DNA of 64,000 bases. Source: Cyanophora paradoxa (Eukaryota; Glaucocystophyceae; Cyanophorales; Cyanophoraceae). The DNA lies in NCBI GenBank assembly GCA_004431415.1, contig QPMI01000633.1, forward strand, positions 62,001 to 126,000. The letters run 5' to 3'. The notes under the pieces are model-generated. The model was not told where the DNA came from. It saw only the letters and a list, made by a program, of their open reading frames with translations, and did no database searches. Both the position numbers and the translations under genes were made by a program. Positions 16,027 through 24,744 of this stretch are shown here, piece after piece (the stretch's first letter is position 1; each line of letters begins with the position of its first letter).

Positions 16027-19000
16027 AGACCAAATGGAATGCTGTGAATGCCGTCGGCTGATATCTTCCGTTTGCTATCGAGTTGGTTTAGAGCGACCCT
16101 TCTGCTCTCCAAGTCATATAAGTTGTGGTCTTGCCTTCGCTTGTTTGTTACTGATACTGTTTTTATGATGCCTTCGAACAGACATCTCTTAAAATCATCA
16201 AAATGAACCTCTTTTGAGGAAGTCCCCGACATCTTTACTCTTTCGTTGGTCTCAGTTCTAAAAGCATAGAGTTTCGATCTCAGACCCACATACTCCATGA
16301 TCTTTGCATTTGGGAACTCATTTTTATATTTACCTGGAACCATGCGGTTTTTGATACTCACGAGAGGATGGGATTTATCGTAATTGCTCCTATCGAGATA
16401 CTCACCTATCTCTTTCATATCTTCATTGAGATTATTGGTTTTCAGGAAAAGACAGAACGAATCTGTATCGTGGAACAGTAGTTTAGCGGTTTCCCACTTC
16501 TTCCTTACCACATCATAGAAGAACCGATAGTTATGTAGTTTCGCGAAATCCAAAACGAAAGCGCCAATTGCTACGGGTTTATCTAAATTTACATGCTTCG
16601 AATACATCTCAAAGGCAACTGCGTTTTCGTTTAATACATTGGTCGCTTTGATAAGCGGACTTGCTGCGTATTTCTTACAGAGTTTCTCACTGTTAGCGAT
16701 CTTGACAGTAGATTTGTGCCTGAGTAGAGTATTCAGACCAATATATGATTTCATGAATGGGGAAGTAGCGAATGAGAGAACTTTATGTATCTTTTTTAAA
16801 ACGACACCCTTCTTAACGATGTAATTAAGAAGAGGTCGAGCGATTACGTATTTATTCTTGGGCGTAAATGTCGCTGTAAGTTTGGGGTCTCTGCTGATCT
16901 TTTCGCCCGTCAGATCTAATAGTTTTCGTTGATAATCACCAAGCATCTCAGTGGTTATCACTTCTTTATTTACGATCAGTGGGAAATCGTAATGATCTTC
17001 GAGGTTTGTGGGGTATTCAAGATCAACTTCAATAAATGCGCTTCGTCCCTCTACCTCTTTAAGTGCCTCTGTGATGTCTTCCCATCGATAATCTCCGATA
17101 GGTAGTGGTTGACTGAGAGCATAACCATAAAGATTATTCGCATCCAACAATACTATATGATCGTCGGCATTCTCTACCTTTGCGTATCGTGTGGGCATGG
17201 TAGCAAATCCACCGCGAATTGCTCTCTCAACAAATTCGTATTTCTCTACATCATCGATTAGTGCAATCTTAACTTTCGTGTGTTTGAGCATAGCGTCCCA
17301 AGAGAGACCCGGTGCGCTAACGTAATGTGCGGGATCCAATCCATATTGAGAAAACGCCAATTTGCGGAATGCTTCAAACTTTCTCATTAAATCACCCACA
17401 TCCACAGATTGGAAATCCATGAAATGGGAAGCATCAATGAACTTCCACATGCCCCATTGAAGCGACAGGTATTGATCGAAATTCTTGCTTAGAATCTCAA
17501 CACGTAATTTATCATCTTGTTGGGCAATTTTGCGGAATATTCCATGTCCGCATTCATCCATGTGATCGACAACGATAGCTACTTTGGTTTGCTTTGAGAT
17601 TCGCCGGTGGAGGTTACAGTTTCGGCATGCCTTCCCGATGAAATTGCCGGATTGGTGACAATGATCGCGAACGGGGAAGTTTTCGTGGGTGAATCTCTGA
17701 GAGCAAATATAACAGTTTTTTGTTATCTTGTATTCCGCCTTCTGATCGTCTGTGAGTGGATGCATCGAAATATTTCTAAACAGCGTCTCAACTATTTCGG
17801 GTCTGATATCTTGGAGAGTAGCAAAGAGAGAACCGAGAGGATCGGCTCCCTCAAAATGGTATGCTCTCACTTCTTCTCCCATTACCACTCTCAGTGAAAC
17901 CGCTTTAATCTCACGTTTACTCCTCTGAGCATCGATAGCAACCGAATGATCTTCGACTTTGACATAACAGATCACAGGAAGCCAAACGGTTTTACGTAGA
18001 TGTTGCAGACCGAATTCAATTGCGCTTCCCGCTTTTGGGCATTTGCCTTTGCTCTCCCTCCAATCAATGCAGCGATTCGCTTCAACATGCAGGTCTAATT
18101 TCTCCTGAGTTCTGAAACGCGATAAGCAGGTTTCACAGTAATAAATGCGACCATCACATGCTTTATCAAACGTAGTTTTCAGAAGACGACTAAAAGACAT
18201 GATAGTAATGTAGTGTCCCCGATCATCTTCGGTGTTTTCAATAAGTAAAAGGTTAATTTTGGTCTTTCGTCTTGGATTACTTGATTGATGGAGAGGATAG
18301 AAACACTCTTTGGCGTTATCGGCTCCGTAAATGTTAATGGATAAATCGGGGTTTAGTTCTTCGAAACGATCGATTACCTCAGCATCACATGCAATGGGAA
18401 ACTGAATACCATCGAAATTGAGTTCATTTAACCATCGGCGGTATTGGCTTGGTTCATTGCTCTTGTGTTTGTTAATGTCCTTTCGATGCAGGTAAGCCAA
18501 AATCGCATACTTGAAGCAATCTTGACCGTCGATATTCTTAACGTTCACCGTTGCCTTCTTGGATGCAATCCATTCGGGAGTTGCGAAATAGCATCCTCCC
18601 ACAGGTGCATAAGACATGATAATGCCTCTTAAAATTTCGATCTTCTCCAAACGGTAACTATCCACTTGCGTCATTTCCTCTTGCATTTTCTGTAACGCTT
18701 TGCGAACTTCTGTGTCTATGTTGCGGGATCGGGTAATTACGAAATAATCGCTGTAAATGTATTTGGTGATATAGATGCGCGGATTACCTACTTTGGTAAA
18801 TTTGCAAACGAAAGTCAGACGGACTTTAACCGCTCTCAGTTGATCTAAGCGGGTTCTAATGCGTTGCGGTAGACTTGGTGCGATTCTTTCGAGGAATTCG
18901 ATAGCATCCACGACAACTTCATTTCGGGCGCGATAGGTTAACCACGAATACGCTTGATTCATCGCTTGTCCATCTTCAATGTCCGGTTCAATTGCTCCTA

Positions 19001-19220
19001 ATCTCTGTCCTTCACCCATAAATTCCTCCATTCGTTGCATGCGATCGTAGAGGTCATTTGCAATCTCAGTGAGTTGTCCTAATCGCGGTCGTCTATCTAA
19101 GATGGTGGCTTCTCTATCGAATTCCGCTTCGGTTATCTCACCGGTAACTAAGAGAGTTCCTAACAATCCAAGTATTTCATTTTTCTTTTCTTTGATCAGT
19201 CTGTTGGTTTGGCGGGGCAT
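16023..19220 (-). CDS. polB: Protein-primed type DNA polymerase B, motif B missing
   Basis: 1,065 residues with the Maverick/polinton layout. There is an N-terminal region with a DGQDCFKYAILAYL segment (about 232), a zinc finger YYCETCLSRF (about 360) and a His-Cys cluster CYICSQRF...RDHCHQSGNF (about 503-540). Palm motif A follows (DANNLYGYAL, about 692), then motif C (FHDTDSFC, about 918). Between A and C the expected motif B (KxxxNSxYG class) is absent: SYIGLNTLLR runs straight into HKSTVKIANSEK, where relatives have roughly 30 more residues. The frame stays open, so this is an in-frame deletion and the enzyme is probably inactive here. The ATG follows TTTATAGTAAAG. Confidence 0.9.
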   Translation of the reverse strand: MPRQTNRLIKEKKNEILGLLGTLLVTGEITEAEFDREATILDRRPRLGQLTEIANDLYDRMQRMEEFMGEGQRLGAIEPDIEDGQAMNQAYSWLTYRARNEVVVDAIEFLERIAPSLPQRIRTRLDQLRAVKVRLTFVCKFTKVGNPRIYITKYIYSDYFVITRSRNIDTEVRKALQKMQEEMTQVDSYRLEKIEILRGIIMSYAPVGGCYFATPEWIASKKATVNVKNIDGQDCFKYAILAYLHRKDINKHKSNEPSQYRRWLNELNFDGIQFPIACDAEVIDRFEELNPDLSINIYGADNAKECFYPLHQSSNPRRKTKINLLLIENTEDDRGHYITIMSFSRLLKTTFDKACDGRIYYCETCLSRFRTQEKLDLHVEANRCIDWRESKGKCPKAGSAIEFGLQHLRKTVWLPVICYVKVEDHSVAIDAQRSKREIKAVSLRVVMGEEVRAYHFEGADPLGSLFATLQDIRPEIVETLFRNISMHPLTDDQKAEYKITKNCYICSQRFTHENFPVRDHCHQSGNFIGKACRNCNLHRRISKQTKVAIVVDHMDECGHGIFRKIAQQDDKLRVEILSKNFDQYLSLQWGMWKFIDASHFMDFQSVDVGDLMRKFEAFRKLAFSQYGLDPAHYVSAPGLSWDAMLKHTKVKIALIDDVEKYEFVERAIRGGFATMPTRYAKVENADDHIVLLDANNLYGYALSQPLPIGDYRWEDITEALKEVEGRSAFIEVDLEYPTNLEDHYDFPLIVNKEVITTEMLGDYQRKLLDLTGEKISRDPKLTATFTPKNKYVIARPLLNYIVKKGVVLKKIHKVLSFATSPFMKSYIGLNTLLRHKSTVKIANSEKLCKKYAASPLIKATNVLNENAVAFEMYSKHVNLDKPVAIGAFVLDFAKLHNYRFFYDVVRKKWETAKLLFHDTDSFCLFLKTNNLNEDMKEIGEYLDRSNYDKSHPLVSIKNRMVPGKYKNEFPNAKIMEYVGLRSKLYAFRTETNERVKMSGTSSKEVHFDDFKRCLFEGIIKTVSVTNKRRQDHNLYDLESRRVALNQLDSKRKISADGIHSIPFGL

Positions 19221-19241
19221 CTTTACTATAAAGGAACATTT

Positions 19242-19550
19242 TTATTTTGGATTTTGAACGCGTTTTGAAAGTTTATCTTGAAGTCGCTTTCGTGCATGGT
19301 TCACATCATGGCGACCCTGTCCCGCTCTCATTTCCTCGAAATCATTTGCGCACTGGTGGCCTCTTCCATTTTCGCAGTATCTATCTAATTTCTTTCTGAA
19401 ATGCCTGGGCATCTGATCATATTTACATCCTCCTTTCTCCAAGATCAACCGAAGCACTTTTTTTCTTTGCTCTGCATCTGTCAGAACTGGATCAGATCCA
19501 AAGCATTCATGATTGAGTCGGGCGAAATCTTCTTTTGAGAATGTGGTCAT
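19242..19550 (-). CDS. Hypothetical small basic protein (102 aa)
   Basis: It is rich in Lys/Arg and Asp/Glu, with Cys and His in CENGRGHQC; probably helical and possibly nucleic-acid binding. It lies directly upstream of PolB on the same strand, a position where a terminal protein or replication accessory factor could sit. No motif confirms this. CAAAAAATGA occurs 35 nt upstream of the ATG (reverse strand at 19585-19594). Confidence 0.5.
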   Translation of the reverse strand: MTTFSKEDFARLNHECFGSDPVLTDAEQRKKVLRLILEKGGCKYDQMPRHFRKKLDRYCENGRGHQCANDFEEMRAGQGRHDVNHARKRLQDKLSKRVQNPK

Positions 19551-19593
19551 TGTGGTGCTCTTGGATCACATCTCTGAAATCGCGTCATTTTTT

Positions 19594-19810
19594 GTAGGCG
19601 CTTGTAGGCAGTTAGGCACTTCTTAATCGAGAATTAAAAAGAAGTCCCAAATATATCAACTTGTGTTTTTCAAAACGTTGATTTTATTTTTTATAGAGAG
19701 TTTCCAGGAAAGGTGCCTAAGTGCCTAACGTCAATTAAAAGTGCCTAACCTCAATTGAAAAGTGCCTACTTCAATTATTCAAGTGCCTACTGTCCATTTC
19801 CAGTAAGGTA
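19594..19810 (+). repeat. Internal copy of the TIR iteron module
   Basis: About 215 bp closely matching the TIR module at 2071-2290. It has the same TAGGCAC units, the same CCCAAATATATCAACTTGTG spacer class and the same run of GTGCCTAA units, ending with a CCAGTAAGG-type motif. It lies between the helicase gene and the 102-aa gene, near the middle of the element, in the same orientation as the left TIR. Possible origin or regulatory region (inference). Confidence 0.85.
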
Positions 19811-19854
19811 TAAAAAAGAATGTATATAGAAATCAGAATCATAACAGAAGTATT

Positions 19855-22251
19855 TTACTCATCATCATCATCAAACTCAACAACAGTAGGTGTCTTATCA
19901 ATCTTCTTCACACCCTTGTAGCCACGATCATAACCAGTTCCAACCTTCTTGCGAACTGCATTCTTGTCATATTTCGCTCCAAGCAAACCCATCACAGTTT
20001 TAATGCGATTTGCAGACATATTCAGTCTCAGTTGCTTGATCTCTTGCTCAACCATCTTGGAAGTTACAGAGTCGGATGAATTTCGAGTGAATTCGAACAC
20101 TGATCTGATCAGAGACATTTCATCACCTGCATCTTCCCGGAATTCATTAATATCCTCAGCAACCTTCCCAGAAACCACGAATTTCTGAGATTTGTAGGCT
20201 TCAAACACCATCCATTCGAATGCTCTAATTATCTCAGGACTTTTTAGCAGAACACTCTTGATATCTTCCGAAGCCAATCTCACACAAGGAGAGTTCATTT
20301 CCTCAACAGTCTTTTGATCAACGAATTTGTGGGGGTGCTTGAACAATACCATGGTTTGAAGGGTATCAGATGGGGAAATGGGTGGAACATCATTCATGAT
20401 CATCCACAAACGACTTTGGAGGCGAATATTGACCTCATTTTCATATAGAACACGCATGCATTGAACATCACCACCAGATTCCTTCTTTTTGATCATTGCA
20501 CCATTCACCTTAATATTTGTGTTTGAGACATCGAATTTCATCTCTTGGGTGAATGTCAGACGACGAAATTCACAAGGTTTCATCCACTTTAACTTGGAGG
20601 TATCGTTGTCATCTGAGTTCTTATTCAGCAAGAATGCCTCCCCACTGATGGTGTGCACATATCCACTTCCCCAGGTATTTTCATTGAGATTCACATAAAC
20701 CCCCTTACCACAATTGCGTTCACCAATTGATAATCCCCACTGTTTATCTTCGTATTTCCCAGCCATTGCACGAGCTGTAAATTCCAGAGCAGAAGAAATC
20801 GAATCATTTCCGAAAACGGGTTCCAGAATCTTGTCGAAAAGGGTTTGAATATCCGAATCAGATGGCTTGATCACATATCCATCTTTGTCAACAAGAAGAT
20901 CCCTCTCGATTCGAGTGGTAGAATAGATCTTGTCACATTTGTCCCATGGTGTGAGCTTCTTTGTCTCGAAATCATACACACCATTTCGGTAGCACAATTT
21001 TCCAATGGTCGATGACCACATAATATCATTGTAGAACACACGATTATTGGGCAGAAATGCTTTGGCTGTCTTGATAATTCGATCTGCCCCAGTAAGATTG
21101 GTAGAATATGGCTTCAAGTTACCTTTGTCATCCTCCTTGAACATATAGCACTCCATGCACAATTTCAACATTATATTGTAGACCATTGTGGAATCATCAG
21201 TCCACAGAAAATCGTCTGTCTGAGCGAATATACGACCATCAGACATGACCACTCGCCCCTCAATCGATTTAACAAATGTGAGAGCAGCTTCACGATCATC
21301 CCGAACAATATTAAGAGGAGAGGATACACTTTTTGAATTTGTTGGAATCGTAAATCCTTGATCCATTGGTTTAATCATCAACTCAATCTTGTAGCCAGTG
21401 ACATTCTCAATATACTTGGTAGCATCACAGAGAATATTGTGGAGACGAGTTTCGGGTAATTCAGGGGCTTTTTCAACCATGCAACCATCATAAACGAGAA
21501 CGCCAACTTTTACAGCAAGTGAGGTTAAATACTGACAAAGCGCAATCAGACATTCATTCTCCAATTTGCAGAGAACCATATTAATGGTTGAACCAAAGAT
21601 GTTATACTCCTTCTTTCGCTTGCAAATCAAGAAGAAGTTGTGGTTTTCGGGCATGCTTGCAATTTGAGCGTGAATTCCTGTGATTTCGTTCTTAACTGCT
21701 TTGAACTTGGGGTGGTTCAGCAGTTCCTTGTTATCAATTGAGCCCCCACCCCCGTTTACAACAGAAAGAAACGCTTTCTTGATATCTTCGCGAGAAAGTC
21801 CCGATTTCTTGCTTATATCAGCAATGATACTATCACGATTGTCGACATAATCAGTAAGACCCTCACAAACGATTTCATTTTTTTCACAATACTGAATGAG
21901 AAGTGTGGGATGCGCATTTTTCATATCGATATCGTAGTAGAAATCGCGAGCAAGAGTGTGGCGGAATTCTCTGGGCATTCCTTGCATTGATGCTTGCTTC
22001 TTCTTGATGTGTTCAAGATTCACGAAATAACGACCAGTATTATGCTTGCATTGATGATATTTAACTTCAATGCGCCCATCTCGCTTCAAATCCTTGAAAT
22101 AACGTTGGAGAAGGGTGAGAGTAGCAGTTGCATCAATATCAGGTCGATACTCCAAAGTCTCGAAATTATCAATCAGGTATTTGAGAGTGGAGCGATCCAC
22201 CTTCTCAAAGAGAGCGATTTTAAGTCCGTTCGGTTGCTGAGAGTTGAACAT
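19855..22251 (-). CDS. TVpol - superfamily 3 helicase fusion
   Basis: 798 residues. The N-terminal half has the PolA-derived TVpol signature of virophages and transpovirons: FYYDIDMKNAHPTLL (motif A, about 107) and VLVYDGCMV (motif C, about 253). The C-terminal half is an SF3/D5-type helicase with Walker A GERNCGKG (about 512), an LTFTQEM Walker B strand (about 570) and RLWMIMNDVPP (sensor region). An acidic tail (VEFDDDDE) ends it. It should unwind and possibly synthesise DNA or primers. With PolB lacking motif B it is the only apparently intact polymerase domain in the element. CAAAAAATGA lies 51 nt upstream (22302-22311, reverse strand). Confidence 0.9.
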   Translation of the reverse strand: MFNSQQPNGLKIALFEKVDRSTLKYLIDNFETLEYRPDIDATATLTLLQRYFKDLKRDGRIEVKYHQCKHNTGRYFVNLEHIKKKQASMQGMPREFRHTLARDFYYDIDMKNAHPTLLIQYCEKNEIVCEGLTDYVDNRDSIIADISKKSGLSREDIKKAFLSVVNGGGGSIDNKELLNHPKFKAVKNEITGIHAQIASMPENHNFFLICKRKKEYNIFGSTINMVLCKLENECLIALCQYLTSLAVKVGVLVYDGCMVEKAPELPETRLHNILCDATKYIENVTGYKIELMIKPMDQGFTIPTNSKSVSSPLNIVRDDREAALTFVKSIEGRVVMSDGRIFAQTDDFLWTDDSTMVYNIMLKLCMECYMFKEDDKGNLKPYSTNLTGADRIIKTAKAFLPNNRVFYNDIMWSSTIGKLCYRNGVYDFETKKLTPWDKCDKIYSTTRIERDLLVDKDGYVIKPSDSDIQTLFDKILEPVFGNDSISSALEFTARAMAGKYEDKQWGLSIGERNCGKGVYVNLNENTWGSGYVHTISGEAFLLNKNSDDNDTSKLKWMKPCEFRRLTFTQEMKFDVSNTNIKVNGAMIKKKESGGDVQCMRVLYENEVNIRLQSRLWMIMNDVPPISPSDTLQTMVLFKHPHKFVDQKTVEEMNSPCVRLASEDIKSVLLKSPEIIRAFEWMVFEAYKSQKFVVSGKVAEDINEFREDAGDEMSLIRSVFEFTRNSSDSVTSKMVEQEIKQLRLNMSANRIKTVMGLLGAKYDKNAVRKKVGTGYDRGYKGVKKIDKTPTVVEFDDDDE

Positions 22252-22450
22252 CTTGGGCTCTTCTTATACTTAATGGAGAAAAGAGTTTCTCCGGATTCCT
22301 GTCATTTTTTGGCGGCTAACCTTTAAGTGCTTGATATCTCCTCAATTACCAAAAACGGCAATCGGGAGATGGTTACGGATCTATCGAAGAATATCGATAG
22401 ACCGCTCGAAAAATGAGTAATTGGGTTCAGCGGTCAAATGGGTGTTTTCC
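22252..22450. other. Intergenic region with inverted repeat
   Basis: Contains the upstream region of the helicase gene, including CAAAAAATGA in reverse at 22302-22311. A CTATCG...CGATAG inverted repeat lies near 22381-22400, downstream of the small AT-hook gene, possibly in its transcript end. No gene is recognised. Confidence 0.4.
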
Positions 22451-22687
22451 TTAATACTTTCGTGGACGTCCCCGCGACTTGTTTTCGATTCCCTCCCGCT
22501 CCTTACGACGATAATATGAAGCGAGTGATTGCGCCTTCTTATACTCCCGATAAACCGGGTCTTCGTTGTAAAGCGTTCGCTTCCTGAGAGCATCTCTCAT
22601 CTTGTAATTGGCGCGGGTCTCATCTTCTTCATCGCCGAATTCGACAACGCTAATCATGTCTTCGGTTATATGAATTACAGTCGCCAT
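22451..22687 (-). CDS. Small AT-hook-like basic protein (78 aa)
   Basis: The N-terminal half is acidic and beta-like (TEDMISVVEFGDEEDE), the middle basic and helical (REYKKAQSLASYYRRKERE), and the C-terminus SRGRPRKY contains an AT-hook-type GRP core. It probably binds AT-rich DNA such as the element's own. The upstream motif GGTAAAAGATTTTCTCA (20 nt from the ATG) is shared with the gene starting at 28733. Confidence 0.6.
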   Translation of the reverse strand: MATVIHITEDMISVVEFGDEEDETRANYKMRDALRKRTLYNEDPVYREYKKAQSLASYYRRKEREGIENKSRGRPRKY

Positions 22688-22706
22688 GTTCCCCTTTATA
22701 TATAGT

Positions 22707-22723
22707 TGAGAAAATCTTTTACC
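22707..22723 (-). promoter_or_regulatory. Shared 17-bp upstream motif, copy 1
   Basis: TGAGAAAATCTTTTACC (plus strand) lies 20 nt upstream of the ATG at 22687. It is identical to 28750-28766, which lies 17 nt upstream of the ATG at 28733. Both sites also have CAAAAAATGA 77-90 nt upstream of the start. A common promoter is likely. Confidence 0.5.
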
Positions 22724-22763
22724 ACTCTGTATTATGCGTTACGTCTTTAAGTAGTTTATGGTG

Positions 22764-22874
22764 TCATTTTTTGGTGACCAAAGCCAGTTGGTGTCTACGT
22801 TCTTCAATTGCAGATTTAACAGCGTAAATCTTTCGTTTCGATAGTATGATGGAGTAGATCTTTTCGTATGACAT
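22764..22874 (-). CDS. Possible very small gene (36 aa)
   Basis: A short open frame (MSYEKIYSIILSKRK...) in an otherwise empty gap between 22687 and 22896. It is basic and helical. No homologue is recognised and it may be chance; its stop region coincides with a CAAAAAATGA motif. Confidence 0.25.
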   Translation of the reverse strand: MSYEKIYSIILSKRKIYAVKSAIEERRHQLALVTKK

Positions 22875-22895
22875 TTGATACCATAACCAAAGATA

Positions 22896-23114
22896 TTATT
22901 TATGATCGTTTTGCGCAAACGATCGGCGACGGACAGTCTCTGTTTCTGTAACGGTGACTGTCTCAGTTGTTATCGAATCTTGTGATTGCCTTCGCCCTCC
23001 ATCGCTTCCACCATCTGAGAAATCCATTTCGAATTTCGTATCGCAGCAATCATTGTGACAATCGGTTATGCAATGCATCTCAAACATCTCAATGATCTTT
23101 TTCAGAAACTCCAT
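22896..23114 (-). CDS. Small Cys- and Ser/Thr-rich protein (72 aa)
   Basis: The start at 23114 (MEFLKKIIEMFEMHC) is preferred because the longer frame would overlap the neighbouring gene and adds an atypical leader. The protein has a helical N-terminus, a Cys/His cluster (HCITDCHNDCC), an acidic Gly/Ser segment, then a Thr/Val/Glu repeat and a basic end. Function is unknown; the cluster could bind metal. Confidence 0.5.
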   Translation of the reverse strand: MEFLKKIIEMFEMHCITDCHNDCCDTKFEMDFSDGGSDGGRRQSQDSITTETVTVTETETVRRRSFAQNDHK

Positions 23115-23140
23115 TGATTCCCTCTTTAAACAATATATAA

Positions 23141-23872
23141 TTAAAGCCAAACTCTCCGCTTGTATGCTGTGGGAGCTACACCTTTGTCGACTTCCGCTTT
23201 GGTAGCACCAGGTTCAACAGTTCCCTTTTGGGTCTTTGTCTTCAACTCATCTACCGCTTGTTCATCAATTTGAGTCTCCTTCTTACCAATAAACTGCTTA
23301 TCGGGAAGACCGGTAATACCCATTCGGAATACTTCTTTGCGCAGCATTTCCTTGATTTTAGCGCGTTCTTTCTTCTCAGTTACATACTGTTCAAGAGCGC
23401 TTGATTTCGCTTCCAGATCCTTTAATTTAGCGGTCATCTCATCCCATTGCGCTTTCGGGATTCGGTGGATGTTTTGAGTTGGCGCAACCTTGTAAGTAAC
23501 TTCACCAGCCATCGATTGAATTACCTTATCGGATTCTTTGGAAACACCTTCACCCTTGCGAGCGAGTGAAAGATCTTTTAGACCAAGTTCACGATCATCG
23601 GCAGCACCGATAATCCGGCGCGCACCTTCACCGACCGCCTTCATCTTCGAGACTTCCGGCGTAATGTTCAGTTGCTCACTTTGGGAGGTTTGCGGCGCTT
23701 TATCACCGGGCGCTTCTTCATACGCCGCATTTAAGGGATCTTCTTCCTGTTGCGATGGTTTCACTTCGCTCATTCCGTTGAATTTCATGGGTGTAGTGTT
23801 GAGAGATCCGTGACTTTCACCGCCGGAATATGACATTGCACCAGCGGGAACACCTCTACGTTTCGGCGGCAT
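23141..23872 (-). CDS. Hypothetical 243-aa protein in the capsid block
   Basis: It has a basic N-terminus (PPKRRGVPAG), a low-complexity Ser/Glu/Gln part, a central coiled-coil-like helix (LKDLEAKSSALEQYVTEKKE) and a basic C-terminus (YKRRVWL). There is no known domain. It lies next to the ATPase and capsid genes on the same strand, which suggests an internal or cementing particle protein. The ATG follows TATAAATATACA. Confidence 0.55.
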   Translation of the reverse strand: MPPKRRGVPAGAMSYSGGESHGSLNTTPMKFNGMSEVKPSQQEEDPLNAAYEEAPGDKAPQTSQSEQLNITPEVSKMKAVGEGARRIIGAADDRELGLKDLSLARKGEGVSKESDKVIQSMAGEVTYKVAPTQNIHRIPKAQWDEMTAKLKDLEAKSSALEQYVTEKKERAKIKEMLRKEVFRMGITGLPDKQFIGKKETQIDEQAVDELKTKTQKGTVEPGATKAEVDKGVAPTAYKRRVWL

Positions 23873-23900
23873 TGTATATTTATAACATACAGAGATAATT

Positions 23901-24683
23901 TTACAGTCCCCTCTTATATCGCATCAACTTATTCGTGTGAACAGCGCTTTTAATCTCTTTCGGCGCTTCCTCCTTCTCAGGCGGTTTTAATTCATCTTCT
24001 TTCTTTTTTGGCTTTCTGTGAAACCGAGGAAACTTAAAGTCTTTTACGAGTTCCGCTTTATCAACATAGTATTCCACCGAATAATTCGCAGAACTCCAAA
24101 TGAGAAACTGATAGGAGTGAACGTATTCCTCAAACATCTTATAGAAAGCGTCTTTATCCCGCATGATATTGTATTCTTCTTCAATGGCTTCCAGTTCTTT
24201 GCGATTGGCGGCACTTAGGAACATTGCATAATCCGAGTTGACGCGAATGGTTGAAGAAACCTTACGCAATTTCTGAGTTATGCAAATAATCGAAATTTTC
24301 GAATGGCGCCCACGACTGTAAAGAGAACCAATAATTTTATCGCGGGTTAGATCGACTATCTCATTATCTATAAGATCATCAAGAACGACACACAATTGGT
24401 TAACAGGTTCTCCTTTCTCAATTTTCTCTTGTCGTTCATCGAGAAGTTTAGCGATGTAAGGCGCATCCCATTTACCAAGTTGTAATGTAGCGACATTATC
24501 CCAAAAATGATTGAAACTCGTCCCACTTACAACAAGAATAACATCTAACTTTTTCGCATCGTGAAGTTGTTTTAGCCAATACTTCACCGCTTCTGATTTA
24601 CCAGTCGCAGATTTTCCAATTGCTAAGACACGGAATGGGGGTGTTATCATTTCAGCGGCATTAAACTCGGGAACGTCTGACAT
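23901..24683 (-). CDS. FtsK/HerA-type DNA packaging ATPase (A32-like)
   Basis: 260 residues from the ATG at 24683 (MSDVPEF). A longer frame reaching 25067 only runs antisense-free into the capsid gene region and lacks family similarity. Walker A is GKSATGKS (23-30) and Walker B is LCVVLDDLID (Asp102, Asp103). A later QKLRKV region fits the sensor/arginine segment. A Lys/Glu/Pro-rich tail follows. The family pumps genome DNA into capsids of DJR viruses, and the position directly downstream of the major capsid gene is classic. Confidence 0.92.
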   Translation of the reverse strand: MSDVPEFNAAEMITPPFRVLAIGKSATGKSEAVKYWLKQLHDAKKLDVILVVSGTSFNHFWDNVATLQLGKWDAPYIAKLLDERQEKIEKGEPVNQLCVVLDDLIDNEIVDLTRDKIIGSLYSRGRHSKISIICITQKLRKVSSTIRVNSDYAMFLSAANRKELEAIEEEYNIMRDKDAFYKMFEEYVHSYQFLIWSSANYSVEYYVDKAELVKDFKFPRFHRKPKKKEDELKPPEKEEAPKEIKSAVHTNKLMRYKRGL

Positions 24684-24744
24684 GGCGTAATAGATTCTTC
24701 TTAATAAAGACAGATAAAAATAACGAAATCTTACTGATAATGGT

